Assembly: GCF_023715245.1 (NCBI RefSeq)
Contig: NZ_JAMBNV010000001.1
Span: 2,232,001-2,296,000, forward strand
DNA from: Sporosarcina luteola
GTDB lineage: Bacteria; Bacillota; Bacilli; Bacillales_A; Planococcaceae
Direction of reading: 5' to 3'
DNA length: 64,000 nucleotides
Shown piece by piece: positions 43,859 to 53,168 of this stretch. The notes under the pieces are model-generated. The model had not been told where the DNA came from. It did no database searches and was given only the letters and a program-made list of their open reading frames with translations. A program made the position numbers and the translations under genes. How positions within the stretch are numbered: the first letter of the stretch is position 1; each line of letters starts with the position of its first letter.

Positions 43859-46381
43859 TTATTTTGGGAAATCACCAAGTGATTTAAGGTTATTACTCTT
43901 CAGGAGGGCTTTACGTTCTTTCTCCAATTCAACAGCCTTTCTCTCGTTTTGGATATTTGCGACAAACGTATCAGCAAACCCATTTTTCCATTCGCCCTGC
44001 CCTCCTTTTTCTACAACTAAATCAAAGTGTCTCTTCATTTCCGTTTGACTGAGGTTATCTACTCCATGTGATTTTAAAGTATCCAACGTCCTGTCAATCA
44101 TTTCTGACGGGAGCCCCCTGTTCGAAAGCTCATTGGTTATCATTGTTCTGTTCAAGTGCAGTTCGTATTCCACTTCACCGTATACATCCTGTATCTCTTT
44201 TTGCAATTGAATCGATCTTCTTTCATCGGAAATACCTTTTGCAAATGTTTCTGCAAAGCCTCCAGAAAGATCCCTTTGTCCTTTCAGTTTATGGTACTCC
44301 GTACGCAATTCTCGAGGACTCACATCATGAAGGCCATGCTTTTCTAAAGATTGCATAGTTAAGTCCACCATTTCTGACGACATTCCTGTATCGGACAGAA
44401 CTGATTTTGTTTGTTCCCGTCTTTGTTTTCGGTCAGGGAACAGTACATTTTTCTCCAGCTCGACCGCTTGGCTATTTCTGTTATCCGAGATACCCTTAGC
44501 AAATGTTTCGGCGAAATTCCCTTCCATATCCCCTCGACTACTGATCTTCTCAAATTGCTCAGCAAGTTCATCATCTGAAAGCTGATTAATGCCTGCCTTT
44601 TCGAATGCCTCCATCGTTTCTTTCTTCATCTCAGGAGTAAAGTCTTTATCATTCAGGAAGTTTTCAAGCTTACTCCTATCAGTACCGGTTAGCGTATTAG
44701 CTTTTTCTGATTGTGACATCTTGCTTAGATGGGCCAGATGCTGAGCCTTCATAGCTGAACCTGCAACATCACTAACGCCACCTTCACCAGTCACGACTCT
44801 ACCAACCGAGCCGCCGATTGCTGCTCCTGTCATTGCACCGGCAGGACCGCCAGTAACAGCCCCTGCGACAGCTCCACCCACTGTTGCGACATTTTGCATG
44901 CCCTTTTTAAATGGAGCGTTGAACGTCCCCGAACTCTCACGGAGTTCTCGAATCGTATTAGAACCGGAAGAGAAGATGTCCTTGATTCTGTTCCTTAGTA
45001 TGAAGATTGTAGCAAACAACAACAGATTGAAAGTTGCTGCACCAACATAGCTATAAAACGGATTGGAACCACCGCTGAGCGATTTGAAATCTGCAGCATA
45101 GATGATGTCTGAAATCACAAAAACAATCAACGCAACGAATGAAACAAATATCTTCAAGGCCAAAGGTATACCGAGCTCAATGAAATAACGTTTCATTACA
45201 TTGAACTGACCCGGAATGACTGCTATCAGTAAAGCAAATGGTGCAAGAGCAGCAATCACCATGAACCAAAACTGAAATAGTATTAAACAAAGCGATAATA
45301 AGTAGATAGGAAGCGACACAAGACCGTTAATTACCATGTAAAAATAAGAGAATGCTAAACGGCTGTTCACAGCTGAATATTTCATCATGTGATTACTATG
45401 TCCATTTTTAGATGCTTCATCTTCAATGACTTTAGTTAATCTTTCTTCACCAACAGGCTCTTTTAGGATGTTTTTTACGCGTTGTACACCCCTATCTCTA
45501 TCTCCTCTACCTAATGATTCGACATCATGTGTTCCATATTGCATATATAAATATGGTCTATCAACAAACATACCCCAAATACTGTCTTTCATTTTCGTTC
45601 TTGGGTCTTCTACATTCGATTCTTGTCCCCCTGAATGACTGGGAAGACTAACAACAAATCCACTTAGTTCTGTTGTAATCTTATTTGCTCCTGTTAATAG
45701 AGCGGTGTAGTTAGCAAACATAAAAATTGCGATGGTAAGCGCAATAATTGTTTGAAAGACAGATGTAAATGATTCAAAAAACGCACGTTTTACAATGAAA
45801 ATGTACAAGGCATATATGCCTGTCAACACAGCAATCAGTTTTACCAGATTCCCAAAGAGTCCGAATCCGATATTGAAGGCCCCACCTGAAATACCTGTGA
45901 TATTTGACATTAGGGATTCTAGCTCTACAATGATTTTTTCAGTAAAATCTGCTGTATATGCTAGGTCATACATAACCAACATTGTGTAAGTCAAAAATAT
46001 ATTAATGTCAAAAACAATGTTATTGACTAGATTGACCATTTCACTTAATTTATTTCCCACATTTTCTTTAACATCAGCCCAGCCGAAAAGTTTATCATAA
46101 GTATCAGCCCAAAACTTTTCCCCTTCCTCTGAGGACTCCACATCTTTATCCGAAACGGCATCTAAATGATAATAAGATTTTTGGTCATCTTTAAATTCAC
46201 CATACTGATCCGTAATAATATCCATGATATTTGTTTTGGAGGTAGGATCTTCTCCATCGTCTGTTGCTCTAGTATTAGCTATACCTAAAGTGAAAAACAG
46301 AATAACCATCATAGTGCTACATAATATAACTTTAGATTTAGATAGCATATGGTTTAGGCAATAAAAAATAACCCTATGCAT
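43859..46381 (-). CDS. CD3337/EF1877-type mobilome membrane protein (VirB6-like)
   Basis: About 840 residues, depending on start; the ATG at 46381 lies in a terminator loop, and MLSKSKVILC at 46348 is an alternative, neither with a good site. A signal-like start, then about 6-7 membrane helices between residues 130 and 520, then a helical C-terminal domain. The glycine-rich segment GGAVAGAVTGGPAGAMTGAAIGG precedes three repeated units with PSEMIDRTLDTLKSHG and SSEMVDLTMQSLEKHG. It corresponds to the polytopic channel protein of FATA-type systems, like VirB6/TrbL. Confidence 0.85.
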   Translation of the reverse strand: MHRVIFYCLNHMLSKSKVILCSTMMVILFFTLGIANTRATDDGEDPTSKTNIMDIITDQYGEFKDDQKSYYHLDAVSDKDVESSEEGEKFWADTYDKLFGWADVKENVGNKLSEMVNLVNNIVFDINIFLTYTMLVMYDLAYTADFTEKIIVELESLMSNITGISGGAFNIGFGLFGNLVKLIAVLTGIYALYIFIVKRAFFESFTSVFQTIIALTIAIFMFANYTALLTGANKITTELSGFVVSLPSHSGGQESNVEDPRTKMKDSIWGMFVDRPYLYMQYGTHDVESLGRGDRDRGVQRVKNILKEPVGEERLTKVIEDEASKNGHSNHMMKYSAVNSRLAFSYFYMVINGLVSLPIYLLSLCLILFQFWFMVIAALAPFALLIAVIPGQFNVMKRYFIELGIPLALKIFVSFVALIVFVISDIIYAADFKSLSGGSNPFYSYVGAATFNLLLFATIFILRNRIKDIFSSGSNTIRELRESSGTFNAPFKKGMQNVATVGGAVAGAVTGGPAGAMTGAAIGGSVGRVVTGEGGVSDVAGSAMKAQHLAHLSKMSQSEKANTLTGTDRSKLENFLNDKDFTPEMKKETMEAFEKAGINQLSDDELAEQFEKISSRGDMEGNFAETFAKGISDNRNSQAVELEKNVLFPDRKQRREQTKSVLSDTGMSSEMVDLTMQSLEKHGLHDVSPRELRTEYHKLKGQRDLSGGFAETFAKGISDERRSIQLQKEIQDVYGEVEYELHLNRTMITNELSNRGLPSEMIDRTLDTLKSHGVDNLSQTEMKRHFDLVVEKGGQGEWKNGFADTFVANIQNERKAVELEKERKALLKSNNLKSLGDFPK

Positions 46382-46394
46382 ATAGCAAGGGTTA
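46362..46394 (-). terminator. Intrinsic terminator overlapping the channel-gene start
   Basis: TAACCCT (46369-46375) pairs with AGGGTTA (46388-46394), followed leftward by six U residues. A perfect AAAGGAGG (46409-46416) lies just upstream with no start codon at proper distance. The hairpin sits between it and the gene. Confidence 0.8.
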
Positions 46395-46428
46395 CCGTAG
46401 CCTGTTACCTCCTTTCATTTTTAATTCT

Positions 46429-46962
46429 TTATTCCTTTGGTAATTCATGAAGTACCGTTCCAGTTTCCGCATTACTATCATTGATAATTTCTGGCCGTTC
46501 TCCATAAAAGGATTCAACTTTCCATTCACTTTCATCATTTGGTTTAATTATAATCCAACCGTTAGTTAGAACATTTTGGTCGTCTGGCGTACGATACCTA
46601 TAATAAACTTCTTTCTTTTCTTCACTGTAGAAATTATCATATCTTCTCAATTCATAATTTCCTTCTAACTCCTCAAAACGATTAGGATACTCATGACTGT
46701 CCAACAGGTACGATTTCTTTTCCTTTAATTCTTCAACCCCATCAGAGGACAAATACCCCAGTATCTCAGGGTAATTCTGTTCAGTCTTTACAACCATAAA
46801 ATCATGAGCTATCTCATCCGTCACTTCAAATACATCCGCATACTTCTCCGCATTATCAACAGACTTCGCTTTTGTACCTTCTTCGTTTTCAGCGGAGCAC
46901 GCTGCCATAAGAAAAGTCATGGCTAGGAGGAGAAATAAACTCCACGTACTTTTTTTATACAA
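46429..46962 (-). CDS. Transfer-operon lipoprotein
   Basis: 177 residues from a TTG at 46962, 7 nt after AAAGGGAG. The signal peptide ends LMAAC, so it is lipid-anchored. The exposed domain has YELRRYDNFYSEEKKEVYYRYRT and WKVESFYGERPEI, a small beta-rich module. It lies between VirB4 and the channel protein, so it is likely a channel accessory. No family recognised. Confidence 0.65.
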   Translation of the reverse strand: MYKKSTWSLFLLLAMTFLMAACSAENEEGTKAKSVDNAEKYADVFEVTDEIAHDFMVVKTEQNYPEILGYLSSDGVEELKEKKSYLLDSHEYPNRFEELEGNYELRRYDNFYSEEKKEVYYRYRTPDDQNVLTNGWIIIKPNDESEWKVESFYGERPEIINDSNAETGTVLHELPKE

Positions 46963-46994
46963 TACATCACTCCCTTTCAATGGTTTTTATGTTA

Positions 46995-49583
46995 TCATAC
47001 AACTCTTACTTTTTCACGTTCCCTTTCCGCTTCGGATGAAGTTGAGGAATCGAAAGCATCCAACAATTCAACAAAAACAGGATTGATTTTCACAACGGCT
47101 GACCGTCCATAAATGTCTTGGAATAATGCTTCACCGCGATCCAACGACTTCAATATTTCGATGTTTGCATCTGTTTTGGGTAGATTAAGATAGTCTAGCA
47201 TCTCTTCAGCTTCACTTGTCTTACGTAAACCGAAGCTGAATTTCATCCCCATGTTTGCGACATCGTTCCCATGGTCGGAAGCATTCTGAGATCCCTTCAT
47301 AAGCGTAGTATTATAGAAACGGCCCATACGAACAATGAAATCCATCAGTTCGGAACCTATAGCACTTCGCTCAATAGCACTTGCTTCATCTTGAAGGATG
47401 AATTTATGGGTTCCCCTATCCCCTTTGAACATGTATTGCTTTGTCCAAGCCGTGATGGATATCATAATGGCTTCGGAGATTTTATGGATTGTCCGTGCAT
47501 TCTTCTTTTCGCTGGATGAAGGAAGACTTAGATTCTGAATCATCAATACCTGGATTGGCTTATCGTGACCCAACACTTTGAAATTTTGACCCACTTCACC
47601 AAATAGCAACATGGACAACTGATTTCGTTTCAACGTTTCTAATGTACCCCTTAACCTTTCCAATGACTCATAACGGCTATTTGACATGCTTTCTGGGCGA
47701 TTCTCATACAAGTCATGGAGATAACTCAAGACGCGACCTATACACGGGTCAGGCATATTAGCTACTTCCTCCACTGCTTCACTCAAGATATTATAGGCAT
47801 CATCATTTAGATCGATGTTCGACAGATATGATAGGATGTCCATGGTAATGTCTTTGGCCTCCTCGATGCTCGTACTCGTCCTAAATGGATCGAGCGAACC
47901 TGCATCATCAGGGTCAGAGCCGAGTGTCCAAACCTCAATGAATTCTTTCGGGATGAACGGCAGCCCTTTATCCCATCCAGTCCTGTCTCCCTTCGGATCA
48001 ATTATCAACCCTTTCGAACCTGTCAGAGTGGCTAGATAAATGAACAGATTCATGAAGAATGATTTACCTCTTCCGGTCATCCCTGCAACGAGTACCGATA
48101 TGGAATCCACTACGTTTCCTAATCCATCGAACGCCTTGGCAGCTAGATCGGGCTGGATAAAGACCGGCTTGGAGAACTGTGAGGTATGACCGATATAAAA
48201 CCCACGATTATCCCCGATATTCGTCGTGGCACCGAACATCATGCCTGCAAGCACCCCAGGAGCGACTTCCATCTTATAATCATCATGGTATTTTCTCGAA
48301 CCGGGAATAGACTCCAACAAAAAGTGAAGCTGTTCTCCGTATGGAGCCACGATTTTCAAGCCGAACTTAGACAATTCATTTCTTAATAAACCGACGCGAG
48401 TCTTCAATTGCTCTTCGGATTCAGCAGAGACTTTGAAAACGAAAGAACATGCGAAACCGGGGAAACCAGTTTGTTTGAAATAGTTTTCCATCTGTACGGT
48501 TCCGCTTTGGGATACATCCACGCTCATATCAACGACTTGTCCGCCTTTTTCAGCCTCTTTCCGTTGGTCCCTGAATTCTAATTTTGCATTCGTCAATTTC
48601 TTCTTGATGATTTCATTCGGTTGGTTTTCTGCACGTATGGAAATTGTCAAAGGGAATGGCATGCGTAATTGAATGCGATACAGCCATTCGCTGCCGGGAT
48701 GATGTTGTACGTCATCCATATATTCTATAGTCAAGTATTGGCAATACAGGTTTTCAATTTCATTGTCGTCTGTGATTCGGCTTAACTGCAAAGTCTTCGG
48801 TCCGATTTCCCTAATATTCGTATTCTGCAAGTCAAAGAAATCTCTTTTATTGTTTCGGATTGCTTTATGCTTATTTCCTTGCTTGTCAATCCCCTCAACA
48901 GCAGTCCCTATTTCAAAATAAGTGCGGGGCTGAACATCCGTGTTATTGTTTCGTGTACTAAAAGTCTTTTCGATAATGAAGACCAGTTCTTCCGTTGTAA
49001 CTTTTTGGATACGTGAGCCAAATGAATTGGCAACTGTAGATTCAATAGAAACCGCTTGGCTTTGGTATGCATTGATCTGGCTTTGAAGAATATCATCCGG
49101 ATACAAACCTACAGCCTGATAAAGCGGAGAACTGAAACCTTCGAAAAACATCTTTATGGAAGTCAAAGCATTGATACCGGCATTACCGGAGACATATCTG
49201 TTTTTCTCAGGATCTAATTGAATACCGATATAATGATGGTATTCACTTGATTCATTCAATTCCCGTTCATTTTCAAGGGCTTTTTTGACTTGCTCAATAA
49301 ATTGAATCCCATTCTCTTTCAGGGGATACTCCTTCAATTTCATTTCCTCGATTGTCGAGTTCAAAATTCCTTTTATATTTGTCGGATTAGGCACGACAAG
49401 GAAATGAAGGTCAAGCCCTACATTCGTCAGGAACGACATTTGTTGTTGGAAGGGTAGAATCTTCTCGTCATCTTCCAAAAAGTCATAGTTGAAACCGTCT
49501 ATTTTATAGTAAGCCCAAACAGTACCGTCATGAGAAAAGACTAAGTTATTCTCTATGTGTTTTACGGGAAACTCGATTTTCAT
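46995..49583 (-). CDS. virB4: VirB4-type conjugation ATPase
   Basis: 862 residues from MKIEFPVKHIENN; AAAGGAA lies upstream, and an earlier GTG is too close to it. The N-terminal domain is followed by Walker A VAGMTGRGKSFFMNLF, then GLIIDPKGDRTGW and the Walker B region HKFILQDEASAIERS. It powers assembly or substrate passage in the FATA-type secretion system. It follows the TcpE-like protein and precedes the lipoprotein, a standard order. Confidence 0.93.
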   Translation of the reverse strand: MKIEFPVKHIENNLVFSHDGTVWAYYKIDGFNYDFLEDDEKILPFQQQMSFLTNVGLDLHFLVVPNPTNIKGILNSTIEEMKLKEYPLKENGIQFIEQVKKALENERELNESSEYHHYIGIQLDPEKNRYVSGNAGINALTSIKMFFEGFSSPLYQAVGLYPDDILQSQINAYQSQAVSIESTVANSFGSRIQKVTTEELVFIIEKTFSTRNNNTDVQPRTYFEIGTAVEGIDKQGNKHKAIRNNKRDFFDLQNTNIREIGPKTLQLSRITDDNEIENLYCQYLTIEYMDDVQHHPGSEWLYRIQLRMPFPLTISIRAENQPNEIIKKKLTNAKLEFRDQRKEAEKGGQVVDMSVDVSQSGTVQMENYFKQTGFPGFACSFVFKVSAESEEQLKTRVGLLRNELSKFGLKIVAPYGEQLHFLLESIPGSRKYHDDYKMEVAPGVLAGMMFGATTNIGDNRGFYIGHTSQFSKPVFIQPDLAAKAFDGLGNVVDSISVLVAGMTGRGKSFFMNLFIYLATLTGSKGLIIDPKGDRTGWDKGLPFIPKEFIEVWTLGSDPDDAGSLDPFRTSTSIEEAKDITMDILSYLSNIDLNDDAYNILSEAVEEVANMPDPCIGRVLSYLHDLYENRPESMSNSRYESLERLRGTLETLKRNQLSMLLFGEVGQNFKVLGHDKPIQVLMIQNLSLPSSSEKKNARTIHKISEAIMISITAWTKQYMFKGDRGTHKFILQDEASAIERSAIGSELMDFIVRMGRFYNTTLMKGSQNASDHGNDVANMGMKFSFGLRKTSEAEEMLDYLNLPKTDANIEILKSLDRGEALFQDIYGRSAVVKINPVFVELLDAFDSSTSSEAEREREKVRVV

Positions 49584-49614
49584 GTTAACCACTTCCTTTG
49601 TTTTTTAATAAGAA

Positions 49615-49647
49615 GAAGGAAGCTGCACGTAAATAACAGCTTCTTCC
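49615..49647. terminator. Hairpin upstream of virB4
   Basis: GAAGGAAGCTG pairs with CAGCTTCTTCC; a modest U-rich run follows leftward. It lies between the TcpE-like gene and virB4. Confidence 0.5.
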
Positions 49648-49673
49648 CGTTTTACGTCATTGAGGTATTTTCC

Positions 49674-50195
49674 TCATGCAATTTTATCGCCCTCCATTTC
49701 ATCGTTTGCACCAGTGGTAGGTTTCTTAGGATCTTCGTTTAAAACACGGGCCAGATAATTCATAGCTTTTGCATGCTCTTCATCAACTTCTCTTGGTAAA
49801 ACAAACAATTCGTCATTCCAGTTGGATTCAGCATAGGTATAGTAGTTATGGAATTGATAATCCCTTTCTTTCTCCACTTCTCGTCCTCTGTAAAATGTAT
49901 TGTTCTTCAACTTCCTTATTTGATAGGTAATGAATGAGCGGAAAAAGTGGATTGGTGACCTCCCTTCCGTCCCGACGTCAGCAAGTAACCAAGCTAGTCC
50001 AATCGGAATTAGAATCAAAATCCCCACGGGTATCCAATTGATTAAGCGACCGATTCCAGGCGTGAAGTAAATGGCTGCTTCCACTAGCGCAATCAAGATG
50101 AAATACATGACTGCTTTCAACCGTAGTGGTCTTCCCAATTCCAAACCGAAGATTTGATAAAGCTGCCTTTCAAAACGAATGAAATTATTCAGCAC
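49674..50195 (-). CDS. tcpE: TcpE-family conjugal transfer membrane protein
   Basis: 173 residues. Two membrane helices (LKAVMYFILIALVEAAIYF and WIPVGILILIPIGLAWLLA) lie in the N-terminal half, then RSPIHFFRSFITYQIRKLKNNTFYRGREVEK, as in TcpE/ConE-associated proteins. The gene sits just before virB4, the usual neighbour. It is expected to help recruit the ATPase to the membrane complex. Confidence 0.8.
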   Translation of the reverse strand: MLNNFIRFERQLYQIFGLELGRPLRLKAVMYFILIALVEAAIYFTPGIGRLINWIPVGILILIPIGLAWLLADVGTEGRSPIHFFRSFITYQIRKLKNNTFYRGREVEKERDYQFHNYYTYAESNWNDELFVLPREVDEEHAKAMNYLARVLNEDPKKPTTGANDEMEGDKIA

Positions 50196-50294
50196 ATAAA
50201 GTGGAATCCTTTTAATGAGCTTTCACCTCCATGCTGTACACTATCTATAAAAGCAAGAAGGATAATCCCCCTTGCCGATTAATAAATGCGAGTT

Positions 50295-50516
50295 TCATTT
50301 TCCTAAACTCAATTTCTCCGCAATAAACTCGGAAATACCAATCAGGACATCTGGATTCACGATGAAAATTCCAATGAAGGCAAGACCGATAACAACACCG
50401 ATCATTGCAATCCACGCTCTCTTAAAAGCTGTTACAATCAGGGCAATAAACAGAACGATGAACAATGCCCACTTGATTTCCTCTGAAATCCATGTAAACA
50501 ATCCTTCCAAACTCAT
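50295..50516 (-). CDS. TcpD-like small membrane protein
   Basis: 73 residues with two helices (WALFIVLFIALIVTAFKRAW and GVVIGLAFIGIFIV). Size, topology and position between tcpC and tcpE match TcpD-type proteins. A terminator lies just upstream. Confidence 0.7.
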   Translation of the reverse strand: MSLEGLFTWISEEIKWALFIVLFIALIVTAFKRAWIAMIGVVIGLAFIGIFIVNPDVLIGISEFIAEKLSLGK

Positions 50517-50537
50517 TCATTTCACCTCCCTCCGCAA

Positions 50538-50564
50538 TAAAAAAACACAGACTATTGTCTGCGT
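50538..50564 (-). terminator. Intrinsic terminator between tcpC and tcpD-like gene
   Basis: ACACAGAC (50545-50552) pairs with GTCTGCGT (50557-50564); leftward it is followed by a seven-residue U-run. It is inside the continuous conjugation operon. Confidence 0.8.
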
Positions 50565-50585
50565 CATCCTCACCTATTCTTCTAG

Positions 50586-51734
50586 TTATTCTTCTTCCGG
50601 ATCGTCTTCCTTATGAAGCTCTCGACCTTCAGTCACTTCGATTTCCTCTTCATGCTTCTTATTTTTCAACTCATCGATGTATGATTTATTATTGATGTAC
50701 AGAACGGTGTAACGCCCTTCCTTCTCGGCCAACACTAAGAGATAAGAGGAAGTGAATTCAATTCCCGTATCCGGTTCAGCAAGGATCACTTCTGTTCTGA
50801 CCACTTTTTCTTCCGCTTTTTTCCCTTCGAATATTTCCGTGTTCTTTAATCTTACAAAATTCATTGTCTGGTTAAGCCCATTTTGGTGTTTCGGATCTTC
50901 TACGAGATACGTTAGCTTGTCCTTGGAGTCTGTTGAAAAAGCTTCAAAGAACGTGTCTAGGAATGCCTTGATGTTTTGAGTGCTGCCATCTGTGACTGAC
51001 TTTAAACCGTCCGTTTCAAGAGCAATCGTTCTATCAATCTTCTCCTGCTCCACGAAGGTGAAACTTGGCAAGTCATAAACGATAAAACGGTTTTCTTCCT
51101 CGTCATAGAAAACTGGGACGGCAATATACTTATCAGCTTTCACCTTTTCGGGTGCACTTTTCGCTTTGTCTTCCGTTTGGTTGTTGTCTGCAGATGATTG
51201 AAACAACACCTTCACTTGAAATGTGATAAGCGCTTTGGAATCTCCAAGATTATCTATATCCTTCAGCACAATGCTTTCACGGGTAAGTGTTGAGTTCCAT
51301 TTGCTACCGCCTGTTACCGCCTCCTCGCTCAATGTGTCTGGTAGATAACGACCTAGCCTGCCGATTCGATCACTCCTTTTCTCGTTATCTACATTCCAAT
51401 TGAAATAGGTTACAAGGAAACTTTTTGCGAACTCAATTCCCTCGGCGGAAGTTGCTTTGTTCAATTCGGCTTCATCTCCTTCAGTCACTGCATTCGAGAG
51501 ACCATTAGAAGAGAATACATTGACGAATACAATTAGCAGCATAAATGAAAAAAGCAACCAGAAAGTGAATGCCCCAAGCTTCTTAGCCCGGTATCCTTTC
51601 GGTCTGCTTTTCTTTTCCCGTATTCTAATTTCTTTCTTTCGTTTTTCATTTTCATTCGCTCTTTTGAAAATCTCAATTGCCGTTTTTAAAAGACCGTCCT
51701 TTGAAGTACCCGACTTATTTAATCTCTTCCTCAA
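50586..51734 (-). CDS. tcpC: TcpC-family conjugal transfer protein
   Basis: 382 residues. A basic cytoplasmic N-terminus (about 1-55) and one helix (FTFWLLFSFMLLIVFVNVF) precede two NTF2-like extracytoplasmic domains (85-240 and 245-355). The C-terminus is highly acidic (EDDPEEE). TcpC/ConB proteins are VirB8-like scaffold subunits of Gram-positive conjugation machines. The gene lies between small membrane proteins in the expected order. Confidence 0.85.
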   Translation of the reverse strand: MRKRLNKSGTSKDGLLKTAIEIFKRANENEKRKKEIRIREKKSRPKGYRAKKLGAFTFWLLFSFMLLIVFVNVFSSNGLSNAVTEGDEAELNKATSAEGIEFAKSFLVTYFNWNVDNEKRSDRIGRLGRYLPDTLSEEAVTGGSKWNSTLTRESIVLKDIDNLGDSKALITFQVKVLFQSSADNNQTEDKAKSAPEKVKADKYIAVPVFYDEEENRFIVYDLPSFTFVEQEKIDRTIALETDGLKSVTDGSTQNIKAFLDTFFEAFSTDSKDKLTYLVEDPKHQNGLNQTMNFVRLKNTEIFEGKKAEEKVVRTEVILAEPDTGIEFTSSYLLVLAEKEGRYTVLYINNKSYIDELKNKKHEEEIEVTEGRELHKEDDPEEE

Positions 51735-51773
51735 TATCGATTACCTCCCTCCATTTTACTCGTTCTCCATTCA

Positions 51774-51995
51774 TTAAAACTTCTTCGAGCTTCCAACGAC
51801 GATGAAAATCGCGACAATCAATACAAGTGTAGTCACCGTCCCGTATTTAACTAACGAGGACTCATAAAGATTGATAACGTGCATTTTCAGCTCTTCCCAC
51901 AAAGGAATTAAAGTTGGAAATTGCTCTAACAATAGGCTTCCGATCACAACTATTAGGAAAATCATAAGGATAGTCCCGATAATTAGCTTAAACAT
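51774..51995 (-). CDS. Small two-helix membrane protein of transfer operon
   Basis: 73 residues with helices MFKLIIGTILMIFLIVVIGS and TTLVLIVAIFIVVG. It lies just before tcpC and follows the 226-residue membrane protein by 29 nt. Probably a channel accessory; family unknown. Confidence 0.6.
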   Translation of the reverse strand: MFKLIIGTILMIFLIVVIGSLLLEQFPTLIPLWEELKMHVINLYESSLVKYGTVTTLVLIVAIFIVVGSSKKF

Positions 51996-52024
51996 TCACT
52001 CACCCCCTTTCACAGATTCGTGCA

Positions 52025-52705
52025 TCACCATCCTTTGCGATATTTTCGGTGGTTAATACCGCTGGTGAAAAGAGATACAGCTGCAACCGTTCCTATGAAG
52101 TTTCGAATGAGCAAACTCATTTTCGTAAAGCCTCTTCCTGTTTTTGAAGAAACGGGCTGAGCATGGGAAGGATGTTCCTTTGCAAACAGTTTGATAGCAT
52201 CCTGATCGGTTTTTACTCTCCCCTCCCTCTTATAAGCAATCAATTGCTCCAAAACCTCTTTGATATGATATTTCGGCATCAATGAAGATTGATTTTTCAA
52301 GGCTAGCTCAACCGTTTCGATGTTCACCTTGATGGCTTTTTTATTTTGCTCATAAAAAGCCGACTCTTTTGGGTTTACCTTCTTCTCCCTAAGGAGGTAC
52401 TTGACGGCTGAATTGTAAATCAATATGAACAAGAGTATTACACTCGTATAGACAGAAGTGTAAAACAGAAACACAGGTGCATAAATGAAAATAAAAGGGT
52501 CAATTCCATTACGGACATAATTCACAAAAATCATAAAAACAGGCAACCAAATGAACGATCGTTTCACGATCTTCCGCATGGTTGCCCTGCTTATCATTTT
52601 TTCACGACCCTTGTTTTTTTGAACGGATTCAAGTTCCTTTAGTTCCTGTTCCAACATTTCTTTCAGTATGACCGCCTTATAGGTTTGTTCCAAACCCATC
52701 TGCAT
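52025..52705 (-). CDS. Membrane protein of the transfer operon
   Basis: 226 residues from MQMGLEQTYK; AAAGGAG precedes this ATG by 8 nt, excluding a slightly earlier start. Two helices near residues 50-105 (SFIWLPVFMIFVNYV and VFLFYTSVYTSVILLFILIYN) lie between a basic N-terminus and a helical C-terminal domain ending NHRKYRKGW. No family recognised; position implies a channel role. Confidence 0.55.
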   Translation of the reverse strand: MQMGLEQTYKAVILKEMLEQELKELESVQKNKGREKMISRATMRKIVKRSFIWLPVFMIFVNYVRNGIDPFIFIYAPVFLFYTSVYTSVILLFILIYNSAVKYLLREKKVNPKESAFYEQNKKAIKVNIETVELALKNQSSLMPKYHIKEVLEQLIAYKREGRVKTDQDAIKLFAKEHPSHAQPVSSKTGRGFTKMSLLIRNFIGTVAAVSLFTSGINHRKYRKGW

Positions 52706-52733
52706 ATTCCTCGCTCCTTTCACAATGAAATCC

Positions 52734-53168
52734 TCAGTATGCAGCCCTGTAGCGAGCTTTCAATCCATCCAATTTTATATAAGGCATATCTACGCAGTAA
52801 TAGTCACCTCCACGATGCTCAATCCGGGAGGAAATGTAGTAGCCCCCATCTTTCATATCCGGGTCTTCACGCCAAACATCAATCAAGGAACCACTCGTAA
52901 ATTCTCTGCCACATAGTTCATAGCGTCCCCGTTCATTCTTCAGCAAGTGCCCTTCTATCAAAACCTTCTTATTCAAATCGACGATAGAAGAATAAGCTTC
53001 CTCAAGTCCCTCCATCGCTTTGTACAATATGTGATATTTTTGGACAGCATCAGCATTCAAATTGAACACATTTATATTTTCCATAAGGTCCCGCGTATCT
53101 GTTAAAAGACGTTTTATTTGATATTCAGCTTCTACATATGAATCGATAGTTGTTTCCAGTAGCTTCAT
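52734..53168 (-). CDS. DUF5348-domain protein
   Basis: 144 residues. An N-terminal coiled coil (1-60) is followed by a small SH3-like fold (ELCGREFTSGSLIDVWRED, YYISSRIEHRGGDYYCVD) that matches DUF5348, common on Firmicute plasmids. It overlaps the preceding gene by 4 nt. Function unknown. Confidence 0.7.
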   Translation of the reverse strand: MKLLETTIDSYVEAEYQIKRLLTDTRDLMENINVFNLNADAVQKYHILYKAMEGLEEAYSSIVDLNKKVLIEGHLLKNERGRYELCGREFTSGSLIDVWREDPDMKDGGYYISSRIEHRGGDYYCVDMPYIKLDGLKARYRAAY

